47,862 bases of DNA from Jaenimonas drosophilae (Eukaryota > Euglenozoa > Kinetoplastea > Trypanosomatida > Trypanosomatidae). Of the stretch, positions 28,612 to 37,524 are shown piece by piece. The first letter of the stretch is position 1, and each line of letters opens with the position of its first letter. The position numbers were made by a program, and so were the translations under genes. The stretch is taken from the NCBI GenBank assembly GCA_030849065.1, contig JASAON010001530.1, forward strand, positions 1 to 47,862, read 5' to 3'. The notes under the pieces were generated by a model, which saw only the letters and a list, made by a program, of their open reading frames with translations, made no database searches and was not told the DNA's origin.

Positions 28612-30057
28612 CTAGAAATTTGGCTTCTTGGCGCGGAGGAGTGCCTGGCGGTACTGCTCTGGCACCTCCAGCTTCTCCAGCTCCTCTAGCTTCCGCAGAC
28701 GAATGGCCTCGAGGGCGGCCTGACGCTCACGCACGTTCTTCATGATCTGATTGCCCTCCTCCACCTCCTCCTGGCGCTCGCGACGGCGGCGCTCCTCTAC
28801 TTCCATAATCTGCTTCAGCACCGCCAGTGAGTTGTCCTCCTGCTGCTTCTGCGCACGTGCCTTGCGCTCCAATGCCTGTTCTTGCGCGATCTTCTGCACA
28901 GCGTAGATGCGCTCCAGCTCCTCCTGCTCCTGCATCATCTCCAGCGCCTTGATTCTATTCCGCTCCTCAATCTGCTCCTCGCGCGCACGACGGAGATCAG
29001 CCTCCATCTGTGCCGCCTTCTCCGCCGCCTCCTTATCCTTTTGGCGTTGTTCTCGGATGTGGGCTTCCTGAATACGTCGCTCACGTAGAGCATCCATCTC
29101 CGCGCGCTTCTCCTGCGCGAGCTGCTGGCTAGCACGCATCTTGGCAATCTCCCGCTCCTTCTCATCACGGATGCGCTGCTGCTCCTCGGCGTGAGCCTGC
29201 TCGCGCTCCTCCTTGTTCTTGAGGTACTCCGCCATCTTGCGATCCTCCTCCAGCATCATCTCACGCTGCTTCTGCTTCAGCACAATTTGTTCTGCGTTGG
29301 CCAGGGCCGCATCCTCCATGAGCTGGCGTGCCGCATCCTGCCGACGCAGCTTCTCGGCATGCTCCTCCTGATGCAAACGCTCAATGTGGCGCGTCATAGC
29401 TTCTTGCTCCTGTTGCTGGCGCTCCAACCGCTTCACACGATCAATATCACGAGCACGGAGCTGTTCCTTGATGGTCTCGGCATTGCGGCGTTGTTCCTCC
29501 ATGCGGCACCGCTCACGTTCGAGGTACACCTGTTGCGCCTTGCGCGCCTCCTCCGCCATGATCTCATCCATGCGGCGATCATAATCGCGCTCCTCCTCCT
29601 TCAGCTTTTGCCGCTCGAGACGTTGCGCCTCACGTGTTGCCACACACTTGGCCTCCATAATCACCCGATTCATGGCCTTCACCTCGTCGTACTCCTCATC
29701 CATCTTGATGCGCGCACGCTCCAGGTGCAGAAGACGCTCCTGCTCTAGCTCGAGCTCCTCGGCGGTCTTGTGGGAGGCGCCGTTCTTGCGGCGCTGCTCA
29801 TCAAACTCCAGCATGCGGTGCTTCTTCTCCTCTCCTGCTGCCGATTGTTGGCGGAGTGGGGCGGCCTTCAGCGAGCATCCTTCAAGGACGAAGTGGCCAC
29901 GGATCATCTCTTCAATGATCTCGAGCTCCGTGCGCGTGAGGATGGTGGAGTCGCGCGGGGCACCACGAGCGTTGAGCTCCTTGCGCAGCTCGCCATCGGA
30001 GAGGCCACTTGGGCGTGGCGGAAACACGCTGGGGTTGCGTGCACCAAAGAGTGACAT
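28612..30057 (-). CDS. CFAP45 (CCDC19) microtubule inner protein
   Basis: A 481-residue protein that is nearly one continuous charged coiled coil from about residue 90 to 460 (EEL, EER, RIRDEKERE patterns). The N-terminal region contains the family's start (SELRxELNARG-type segment: GLSDGELRKELNARGAPRD), and the C-terminus ends with a family-like LEKLEVPEQYRQALLRAKKP. CFAP45 lines the lumen of axonemal B-tubules and stabilises doublet microtubules in motile cilia. Human CFAP45 is about 550 residues. The ATG at 30057 starts MSLFGARNP; the upstream frame is His/Thr-rich spacer. Confidence 0.85.
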   Translation of the reverse strand: MSLFGARNPSVFPPRPSGLSDGELRKELNARGAPRDSTILTRTELEIIEEMIRGHFVLEGCSLKAAPLRQQSAAGEEKKHRMLEFDEQRRKNGASHKTAEELELEQERLLHLERARIKMDEEYDEVKAMNRVIMEAKCVATREAQRLERQKLKEEERDYDRRMDEIMAEEARKAQQVYLERERCRMEEQRRNAETIKEQLRARDIDRVKRLERQQQEQEAMTRHIERLHQEEHAEKLRRQDAARQLMEDAALANAEQIVLKQKQREMMLEEDRKMAEYLKNKEEREQAHAEEQQRIRDEKEREIAKMRASQQLAQEKRAEMDALRERRIQEAHIREQRQKDKEAAEKAAQMEADLRRAREEQIEERNRIKALEMMQEQEELERIYAVQKIAQEQALERKARAQKQQEDNSLAVLKQIMEVEERRRRERQEEVEEGNQIMKNVRERQAALEAIRLRKLEELEKLEVPEQYRQALLRAKKPNF

Positions 30058-30816
30058 CCTGAATGTGTAAGAATGTGTGTGTGTTGGTGTGTTATGTGGG
30101 TGTTTTGTGTGTATGTGTGTATGTGTGTGTGTGCTGGTACACGGTGTACCTTGAGCAGACACTACACTGTACTATACTACCTGGTGGTGACGTGTATGAT
30201 GTGATGGGAGAAGAAGATTGATGAATTGGCAAGGTGTGTGCGAGAGGTGTGCTAGTGCTACGTGCAACTGTGTAGTGCGCAGGAAAACAAGAAGGAATGT
30301 GCCATTTGCTGGAGATTGGCATGAGTGAGATCATCCTGATGGGGGTTGATGGCTCTCCTCTTGACGCACGCACACACACATTGTGATGGAGGAGGAGGAG
30401 GCCATGGTACACCAGCGGCCCAGATATGAGGGGGGTAGAAAGTGAGGTTGTATCGGGAGGAGCAGGAGCAGGAGTAGTGGGTTGGAGCAGCAGCAGTGTT
30501 TGGGTGCAACGCAGGTCGCTCAACATGCGCACAACATCAAGACGGATATCCATCTTGTGGCGCAGCATGCCTGTCCTCTCCTCCTATTTCTTCTCTCCTC
30601 CTCCTCCTCCTCCCTGCGCTTTTCTTCTTCTTTTTTTTTCAAGCACAGCGGGTTGGCCCGCATTGGTGTTGGAGCTACAGGAGATGAGTGAGGTGCGATG
30701 CATGAAGTTTGGGGGTCCATGCCGTGGTGGGGCAACACACCACAGCACACCAACAGACCTGTGGGTTACGACGCAACACACATGCATATACATACACACG
30801 CCCCTCTCTCATGCAC
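30058..30816. other. Spacer, GT-rich on the plus strand
   Basis: No gene is seen. GT-rich sequence lies at 30068-30135, and a CTC/T-rich stretch at about 30585-30640. A 158-residue minus-strand frame at 30092-30568 runs into the GT repeat and is not accepted. Confidence 0.45.
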
Positions 30817-31488
30817 TTAGCAGCAGCCGTCGCCCTTCTTCTTCTTGCCGGTACCCGCGGCGTTGAGGGGAACGCTTTGGTCGCGCCCACTGGCGTTGCG
30901 CCCCGCCGGTGGCACCTGCCCGTTGCGATCCTTCATGGCATCGAAGATGCATCGCGTCATGAGCTCGAAGGCGTTCTTCACGTTCTCGCGCTCCTTGGCG
31001 CTAGTTTCAATGTACTCCATCCCATTCTGCTTCGCCCAACGCTTGGCCTCCTCCGCATCCACCTTGCGGCTCGACCCACGTGCCTCATCACTCTTGCAGC
31101 CAATGAGAATGCATGGGATGCCAGGAAGCGATTGCTGCCGCACACGCTCCAGCCACTGCTCTAGATGGGTGAAGGAGGGATAGTGGCTCAGGTCGAAGCA
31201 CATCATCACGCCGTTGGCGCCGCGGTAGAAGGCGTTGGCAACACTCTGAAAGCGTTCCTGGCCCGCGGTATCCCAGATCTGCAAACGAATCTGCTTCTCC
31301 ATGTACTGCATCTGGTACATGCGGAAGTCAATGGCAATCGTGGAGGCGTAGTCGCGGTAGAACACATCCTCGGCGAGACGCACCGTGAGGGCAGACTTAC
31401 CCACACCACTATCACCAATCACGATGATCTTGAAGATGTAGTCGCAATCACCACCAGGGGTGGTGTTGGGGGTGTTAGAGAGCGCCAT
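30817..31488 (-). CDS. Rab-like small GTPase A
   Basis: A 223-residue Rab/Ras-family protein. G1 is GDSGVGKS, switch I has ASTIAIDFR (usually TIGVDF), G3 is WDTAGQERF, and G5 is ETSAK. G4, normally NKxD, reads CKSD, so the guanine-specificity Asn is replaced by Cys. The C-terminus ends KKKKGDGCC, a double-cysteine geranylgeranylation site with a polybasic patch. Rabs direct vesicle traffic; I cannot assign a subfamily. A second Rab-like gene with the same G4 change lies 0.9 kb away. The ATG at 31488 fits the normal Rab N-terminus; the longer frame upstream is spacer. Confidence 0.85.
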   Translation of the reverse strand: MALSNTPNTTPGGDCDYIFKIIVIGDSGVGKSALTVRLAEDVFYRDYASTIAIDFRMYQMQYMEKQIRLQIWDTAGQERFQSVANAFYRGANGVMMCFDLSHYPSFTHLEQWLERVRQQSLPGIPCILIGCKSDEARGSSRKVDAEEAKRWAKQNGMEYIETSAKERENVKNAFELMTRCIFDAMKDRNGQVPPAGRNASGRDQSVPLNAAGTGKKKKGDGCC

Positions 31489-32396
31489 GACGTGATAGCA
31501 GTGCTTTTGTTGTTGTTTGTGGTGAATGCAATAAAAGGAAGAAGTTGATGTACGAGGGTGTGTGTGGGTAGCGGATGCCGAGCTAAAGTTGTTGGTGCCT
31601 GTCGGTGTGTGGTTGGTCTCGGCGTGTGGAGGTGCGTGTGTGTGGTGGTAGGGGGAAAAAGTGCTTGTGTATGTGGGTGGTAGCGGCTGAGATGCTGCTA
31701 TGTATGAATCCCTCAAGGCAATCCGGAAAACAAAAGCACCACAAACACAAGACATGCAAGAGAGAGACGAAAGATGATGTGGATGAAAAAACGGCACACA
31801 GGAGGAGCATCAGCCCCCCTTCTTCACACCGCAGTTTCACGGCGGCACAACAGCTTGAAGTCCTCCTCCCTTCCATATCGCTGATGCAAGCGTCATGGCT
31901 CAAGCCCATGAGCCAGCTCATTCACGTTGATCCAAACACCCCAACACACGCCTGCTACGTTTTGTGTTGTGTGCTACGATTGCACACCTCAGGCTCATGG
32001 GGTGAGATGGGAACGTACGTCAGACAGTGCAACAGTAGCTGCAGTAAGCTCGAATAAAAGGAAGCAACATGCTTGCAGCCACACACACTTGCGTGTGTGT
32101 GTAGATGAGATGAGAGGGGAGAGAGTGTAACCCACAGCACACAGATGCAGTTGGGTAGAGAGGGGGGAGAGGTGGTGTTTGCGAAGGAGGGGGCTGCGGA
32201 AGAGCCCAGATATGAGGAATGGGGTGGGCAGAGGTGCTGCGTGGGGCTAACAACCTCGAATGTGTGTGTGTGTGTTGATGTTGGCTCCATCCCCAAATCT
32301 GGAGAAGGGGATGTATCCATCGTCACACGCAAAACCCCACAGAACACTCCCAACACTTCCTCCTATTTACCCCCTCGATCGCCGTCTTGGTTATCA
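31489..32396. other. 908-bp spacer between the two Rab genes
   Basis: No gene is seen. GT-rich patches occur near 31556-31570, 31600-31680 and 32260-32276, including a TG run near 32262-32275. Confidence 0.45.
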
Positions 32397-33101
32397 TCAG
32401 TTCTTGCAGCAGCCCGGCTTCTTGTCCCCGCGAGCGGGCTCTCCACCAATGGCCCGCCCACCACTACCAAGTGTTGTACGCCCAGCTTTATTGGGCTGGC
32501 TCGCAGCACTGCTGTTGTGCCCCGCAATGAAGGTGGCAAGCTGCTGAAAGACGAGGCTGACGTTGGTGTTGGCCTTGGCACTGGATTCGATGTAGCACAG
32601 GCACTCATGTTGCCTTGCCCATCCATCGGCCTCACTCTTGGATACCTGCCGGCTGCTCCCCAAGACGATGGTGGCACCGCCGGCCGCACCATCATCATCG
32701 CCGGCGTGGCCCTCCACCAAATCCAGCTTGCAACCCACGAGAAGGATGGGCGGCATCACCGCACAGTGGCGCTCCAGCAGCTCATACCACGTGTTAAGGT
32801 CCTCGAAGGAGGCACGGTTGGTGAGGTCGAAGCAGAGTAAGGCACCATGGCAGTTGCGGTAGAAGGCGGTGGTGAGGGTCACGAAGTGGTCTTGGCCCGA
32901 GGTATCCCACACCTGCAGACGCACCGTACGGGCCTTCTTCTCCAAGGTTTCACACTTGGTGTACTTGAAGTCCATGCCGAGAGTGGGGACGATGTCGGGG
33001 TAGAAGGCATCATCACAGAAGCGTGAGGTGATGTTACTCTTGCCCACACTGACACTGCCTACGACGATGATCTTGTAGGCCAAGTCATCACCCTCCTCCA
33101 T
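32397..33101 (-). CDS. Rab-like small GTPase B
   Basis: A 234-residue Rab-family protein. G1 is GSVSVGKS (the usual Asp is Ser), switch I region PTLGMDFKY, G3 WDTSGQDHF, G4 CKLD (Asn replaced by Cys), G5 ESSAK. An insert of about 20 residues, rich in Asp, Gly and Ala, follows G4. The C-terminus GCCKN gives a CCxx prenylation site. The Ser at Ala of DTAGQ and the Asp at Gln-Glu may alter GTP hydrolysis. It shares the Cys at G4 with GTPase A next door, which suggests old duplication or parallel loss. The ATG at 33101 gives a compact N-terminus. Confidence 0.85.
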   Translation of the reverse strand: MEEGDDLAYKIIVVGSVSVGKSNITSRFCDDAFYPDIVPTLGMDFKYTKCETLEKKARTVRLQVWDTSGQDHFVTLTTAFYRNCHGALLCFDLTNRASFEDLNTWYELLERHCAVMPPILLVGCKLDLVEGHAGDDDGAAGGATIVLGSSRQVSKSEADGWARQHECLCYIESSAKANTNVSLVFQQLATFIAGHNSSAASQPNKAGRTTLGSGGRAIGGEPARGDKKPGCCKN

Positions 33102-33714
33102 CCTGTGTTGCTCGCTGAGTTGATGGGGGGTTTCCTACGTGTGTGGGGGGTGGGGGGTCGGGGGTGCGTGTATGTTGGGATATATAAGTGTTGGGTCTTG
33201 AGCTGCTACGCCGTATGCGGTGTGAGCTGGTTGTGTGTGATAAGGTAGGTGGGAGTTGGGGGGGAAGTAAGATGGGGGAATAGGAGTACAACCAAGTCTT
33301 CCCGTACGTCTGAAACTAATGTGTGCCTGTGTCTGCGTAGATGATGGGCGTTTCTCACTCGCACTGCGGAAATATAGTGTTGATGTTGATGCCCCGCAAT
33401 CAACTCACAAGTCTGGCGAAGAAAAAAAAGACCTACAAGAAGAAGTTTGGCAAGCGCACCAGAATCAATACCTTTGTTGGTGAGGAGTTGGTAATGAAAT
33501 GCTACTGGGTGACATGAAAATGAAAAAAAATGAAGAGAGAGAGAGAGAGAGGAAGGTGGTGATGGAGCTGATGTCTCGCCGTATCGAGTGATGCAACTCA
33601 ATCTCAATGAATGCCCTGGCATCCGCACACACGACAGCGTTGTTTGTGGTGGTATGAGGTTGCTGCTTCTGTTTTTAAGCTGAGAGGCTCGTTGGAGCAC
33701 GTGTTCGAGGAGAA
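33102..33714. other. Spacer with a GA run
   Basis: No gene is seen. Poly-G/GT-rich sequence lies near 33120-33170, and a GA dinucleotide run at about 33534-33553. Confidence 0.45.
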
Positions 33715-34125
33715 TCATCGATACCACGTCGGGTGTGCCTCCTCCAGCTGCTGGCGCAAACACTGCATGCGCGGTACACGGTATGGCGGCTCCATCATGA
33801 TTTCAATGACGTTGAAGGCGATGCCGCCCACCATACCCAAGCCCATCACCAAGACCAAGGTGACGCGAAGGGGGAACAGCGTATCCACCACCTCCACCCC
33901 AATGGGGTTCTCTCCACGATAGATGGAGGATGAAGATGTGGTGCCAGTCTTGGACTCTGGGGCGGAGAGGATGCAGCCCAGGACAATGAAGGGAAGCGCC
34001 ACGGAGAGGAGCACAATGGGCAAGGTGGCCTGCGGAATGAGCCACACGCCCACCACAGCAATGACGATGGCCACAGCAGCCGCCAACAGAATGGCAAAGG
34101 TGCCGGGACCCACACCAAGAATCAT
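33715..34125 (-). CDS. TMEM218-like ciliary transition-zone membrane protein
   Basis: A 136-residue protein with three hydrophobic segments: about 7-30, 35-52 and 87-108. It begins MILGVGPGTFAILLA and ends with a IEIMMEPPYRVPR motif; both ends and the order of helices agree with TMEM218, which works with TMEM67 at the ciliary transition zone. A Ser-rich loop (about 57-70) separates the helix pair from the third helix, longer than in the human protein. The ATG at 34125 directly precedes the conserved LGVG. Confidence 0.78.
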   Translation of the reverse strand: MILGVGPGTFAILLAAAVAIVIAVVGVWLIPQATLPIVLLSVALPFIVLGCILSAPESKTGTTSSSSIYRGENPIGVEVVDTLFPLRVTLVLVMGLGMVGGIAFNVIEIMMEPPYRVPRMQCLRQQLEEAHPTWYR

Positions 34126-35136
34126 CGGGAGGCTTGATGATGAGTCTACTGTTCTATGCGTGGCAATGAAGGCCCTGTATGATCACCGCACGAAATGTTG
34201 GGTGTTGGTTTCTATACGATGTTGTTGAGTGTGAGTCTGTGCTGAGCCCGTTGATGTTCGTCGTTGCTACAACCGCACGTACGTATGAATGAGAAGATCA
34301 ACGCTTCACACACAACAAAAATGGAAGAAGGAAGGAACGAAGAAGCGCATTCATACATTACATTCCACCGAGAGTGACGTCAACAGCACAACAACAATCA
34401 TCAGCTATCCTCTCCATCTGCACCGCACACCCTCACACCTTCACCAAGTTGGAGGAAGTATGAGTGTGGGGTGAAGACAGAGTGGATTCAGCATTACTCC
34501 AAGGGATCGAATGTTGGGGCATGCGGGTAATTGGGAAACACAAGAAAAAAAAAAGGAAAATAGAAGAATTGGCACGGATACATCAACGCGACGACGGTTG
34601 GCGTAGCGTACATCGCACAACGGGAGTCCTACCAGATCTCGCGTGCCCGCCATGCGGTGAAAGCCACCGCCGTCGCAGAGGTCCTTGATGATGAACATCA
34701 TCATTCATCATCATCCAGTGTACATCCACTCTCCTATTCAGGCAGCGGAGAGTGAGAGGAGGGCCCTTAAAGTAGGAGAAGGAAGTTGGTGGAGAAGCAC
34801 ACGTTGCCCTCACTCTTCTACCCGGTTTATAGGATCCCACGCCTCACCTCCGGCATAACATACATCATGTACGACAACAATCATGGCGGAACTCTATCAG
34901 CGCCACTGCGCGCTGGTTCTCACTACAAAGGGAAGGGGGAAGAGTGTGTATGGGTGGGTGGGTGTGTTTGCCCCGTCACACGATCATCCATGACGCGAGT
35001 AGCTTCCATGGCTGAGTGTACGAAGACAAGGTGGGGAAGTGGGGAGGGGGAGGCAAGAAGAAGCTGCCACGCCCTCACACCACTCAGCCCCCCACAAACA
35101 CACACACAAACACACACTCGTCCAGCAGCATGATGA
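34126..35136. other. 1.0-kb spacer
   Basis: No gene is seen on either strand. It contains an A-rich run near 34545-34560, GT/GGGT-rich sequence near 34955-34972 and a CA run near 35097-35118. Confidence 0.45.
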
Positions 35137-36378
35137 TTAGAGGCACAGATCCCAGTACTTGTAGTAGTCCTCGTCCACAGCGTTGGTGTAGAGTTCATCT
35201 AGTTCAGCCTTGCGCTCCTTGGCTGCCTTATCTTGCATCTTGTGCGTCTCAGCAAGACGCTCTAGCTCCTCCCGCCGCTCGCGGGCCTGCTGGCGATCCA
35301 GTGCCTTGGCCATGCGGAGCTGCATGTTGTCCTGCTGCGACCACTGCTTGGCCTCCTCCACCTCGAGCAAACGGCGGCGGCGCAGCTGCATGAGCTGCTC
35401 TCGCTGCTCCTCCCTCAACTTGGCGATTTGTTCCGGCGTCATACCCTTGTAGCGCTCGCTCTTCACCTTCTCCCCGAGCTCACTCACCACCGTTTCCTTC
35501 TCCGTGAGGAAGTCGCTGTTCATTTGGTAGGCAATTTCCTCCAGGCCTAGACGCGTGTCCTCATCCTTCTGGCGCTGGCCCTCCTTGCGCTGCTGTTCGG
35601 CCAAGGCACGGTTGAAGTTGGCCTGGTTGCCATCACGAAGACGGCGCTGGGCGGCGATGGACTGCTCAATGAGGTAGGTGCGGTAGTTGTTCTCTTCATT
35701 GCGCTCATCAAAGGCGCGGTTGGCCTCCATCTCCATCCACTTCTTGGCCAGCTTATCCTCCACCTGTTGCTGAGCCCAGGTACCCTGCTGGCGCTGCTGG
35801 GCCCAACGACGAGCCGTAAAGTCCAGATCCTCACCCTCGAACTTCTGCAAGGAGCTCACGCCATTGCGTGGATCATCATCCCCGACACGGGCGGGCAGCT
35901 CCTTCGCCATACGCTGTGGGTCATTGAGGTCCCACTCCCTGGCGAGCTCCTTCTTTTGGTAGGTGGAGCGGTAGTCATTGACCTCCTTCTCACGGGCGGC
36001 GCGGATGTTGTTCACCTCCTGCTGGAGTGTGCAGGCGTGGCGGTCCATGAGGAGGGCCTGGCGATCAAAGTAGTCGTTGCGCTCCTTCTCCATCCGTCGG
36101 AGGGACTCCTTCTCACGAACCTGCTCATCCAGTGCCTGGCGGTCAATGCCCATGTGCCGCATCTTGGGGTCCTTCAGCCGCTCCGCACGCTGCTGCATGA
36201 AGAGCTGCTTCTTCGTCTTCACGCTCATGTTGGGTGTGGAGTTGGCGGTGGCGGTGGTGCCAGCCATACCCCCGCTCTTGGTGAGGCCGTTGTTGGTGGA
36301 GCTCTCGAGCTGGTGGCTTCCCGTCGCAGAGAGAACAGTGGCATGCTTGGCTGCCGGATCACGAAGCGCCTCCATCAT
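35137..36378 (-). CDS. RIB43A-family protofilament ribbon protein
   Basis: A 413-residue coiled-coil protein. From about residue 58 it shows the RIB43A sequence plan: a RLKDPKMRHMGIDRQALDEQ opening, FDRQALLMDRHA, QQEVNNIRAAREKEVNDYR, a segment with EGEDLDFTARR, and a C-terminal YYKYWDLCL-type end. RIB43A proteins (RIBC1/2 in vertebrates) are A-tubule inner proteins of axonemal doublets. The first 55 residues are a low-complexity Thr/Ser/Asn leader. Two adjacent ATGs (36378 and 36375) are possible starts. CFAP45, another doublet inner protein, is 5 kb away. Confidence 0.88.
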   Translation of the reverse strand: MMEALRDPAAKHATVLSATGSHQLESSTNNGLTKSGGMAGTTATANSTPNMSVKTKKQLFMQQRAERLKDPKMRHMGIDRQALDEQVREKESLRRMEKERNDYFDRQALLMDRHACTLQQEVNNIRAAREKEVNDYRSTYQKKELAREWDLNDPQRMAKELPARVGDDDPRNGVSSLQKFEGEDLDFTARRWAQQRQQGTWAQQQVEDKLAKKWMEMEANRAFDERNEENNYRTYLIEQSIAAQRRLRDGNQANFNRALAEQQRKEGQRQKDEDTRLGLEEIAYQMNSDFLTEKETVVSELGEKVKSERYKGMTPEQIAKLREEQREQLMQLRRRRLLEVEEAKQWSQQDNMQLRMAKALDRQQARERREELERLAETHKMQDKAAKERKAELDELYTNAVDEDYYKYWDLCL

Positions 36379-36759
36379 CTGTGTGTCTGTTTGCGCGTGC
36401 GTACGTGTGTGCAGCTATGAATGTATTCACCTTTATTGAAGCAGCTCTATTCTGCCTCTCGATGTGAGGAATGAGGACGGTACACAGGGTCTGGCTGTGG
36501 TGGTGTGAGCTACAGCAAAGGAAAGAAGGGAAGGTAGCAAATGATGCTACTACTGCACCGATCCACGAGAAAAGACGAAGAGAAAAGAGTTGGGATGTGG
36601 GTTGATGGGATAGAGCACCTTGCATACACACATGCACACGAACACGTACTATTATAGAGTGAATGTGAGGCGGCTGAGGGCCCTACAAGGCTGCAGGAGG
36701 CCTGAGAGGCAAACCCGCAATGGGAAGGGATACGTAGATGCCGAGCGATCTTGGTTCCT
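36379..36759. other. Spacer between RIB43A and the RanBP2 zinc-finger gene
   Basis: No gene is seen. No strong repeats were noticed. Confidence 0.45.
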
Positions 36760-37329
36760 TCATCGCACCGAGACCTCAGCCCCATAGGGTGACGGGGTTG
36801 TGCAGCGAAAGCAGAACTTTCGACTGCTTCGGTTGATGCCCTTGCAGGTTGGGCAAGTCCAGAGGGTGACCTCCTTCCCAGGAACCGGCGGGGGAGCTGG
36901 CTTGGGCTGCTCACACTTGTGGCAGACAACACTGCCGCGGAAGTTCATTTGCCCACACGGGCACGCCCAGTCGTGGGGGTCCTCGCCCGGCAGGGTCGGT
37001 CGCCGCACCCCAGGCGGGAGGGGCGGAGACGGTGAGCCGCACTTGAAGCACTCACGCTTTGACCGGCGGTTGGTCTCCCCACACTGGCACAGCCAATCTC
37101 CGGGAGCGGCCTCACGCTGAGGGCGGCGCACCGAGCCACGCATACGGCGTGCCAGGCAGGGCAACGTGGAGGCAAACGCCATCCTCCCCATCCCACGGGT
37201 TGGGGTGTGCAGCGCGCAGGGGTTGGCGGTGGTGGTGGTGGTGGTGTGTGGGGGGGGAGGGAGGGTGAGGCCCACGGGGGCTGACAGCCGCCGCCACACC
37301 AGCCGGTGAAGAAGACGGCTGCTACGCAT
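36760..37329 (-). CDS. Triple RanBP2-type zinc-finger protein, probably mitochondrial
   Basis: A 189-residue protein. The N-terminus MRSSRLLHRLVWRRLSAPVG is a likely mitochondrial presequence. Three RanBP2-type fingers of form W-x-C-x-C-G-x(2)-N-x(6)-C-x(2)-C occupy about 78-105, 120-146 and 158-183: DWLCQCGETN, DWACPCGQMN and LWTCPTCKGIN, each followed by the second Cys pair. Such fingers usually bind single-stranded RNA. Mitochondrial RanBP2-finger proteins take part in RNA processing in kinetoplastids, so a role in mitochondrial RNA metabolism is plausible but inferred. The start at 37329 is the one that gives the presequence. Confidence 0.75.
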   Translation of the reverse strand: MRSSRLLHRLVWRRLSAPVGLTLPPPPHTTTTTTANPCALHTPTRGMGRMAFASTLPCLARRMRGSVRRPQREAAPGDWLCQCGETNRRSKRECFKCGSPSPPLPPGVRRPTLPGEDPHDWACPCGQMNFRGSVVCHKCEQPKPAPPPVPGKEVTLWTCPTCKGINRSSRKFCFRCTTPSPYGAEVSVR

Positions 37330-37524
37330 CCTCCACACAGAAGAAACCAGCCGAGCCCTTCTTCTTACGGGTACGAGTGTGAGAGTGTAGAGTGAGAGTG
37401 GGTAGGAAGGCAACCGTTGTAAGAGGTAAGCACAACAGCACAAGAGACTGCAGGAACAGTGTCTGGAGTAGATGAACAAGGAAGAGGCTTAGATGGTGGT
37501 GAGTCAGTGGTGGTACAAACCCCG

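Noticed and set aside
30092..30568. 158-residue minus-strand frame
   Set aside because: Its end is translation of the GT-rich spacer (THTHTYTHTH pattern) and no domain is visible.
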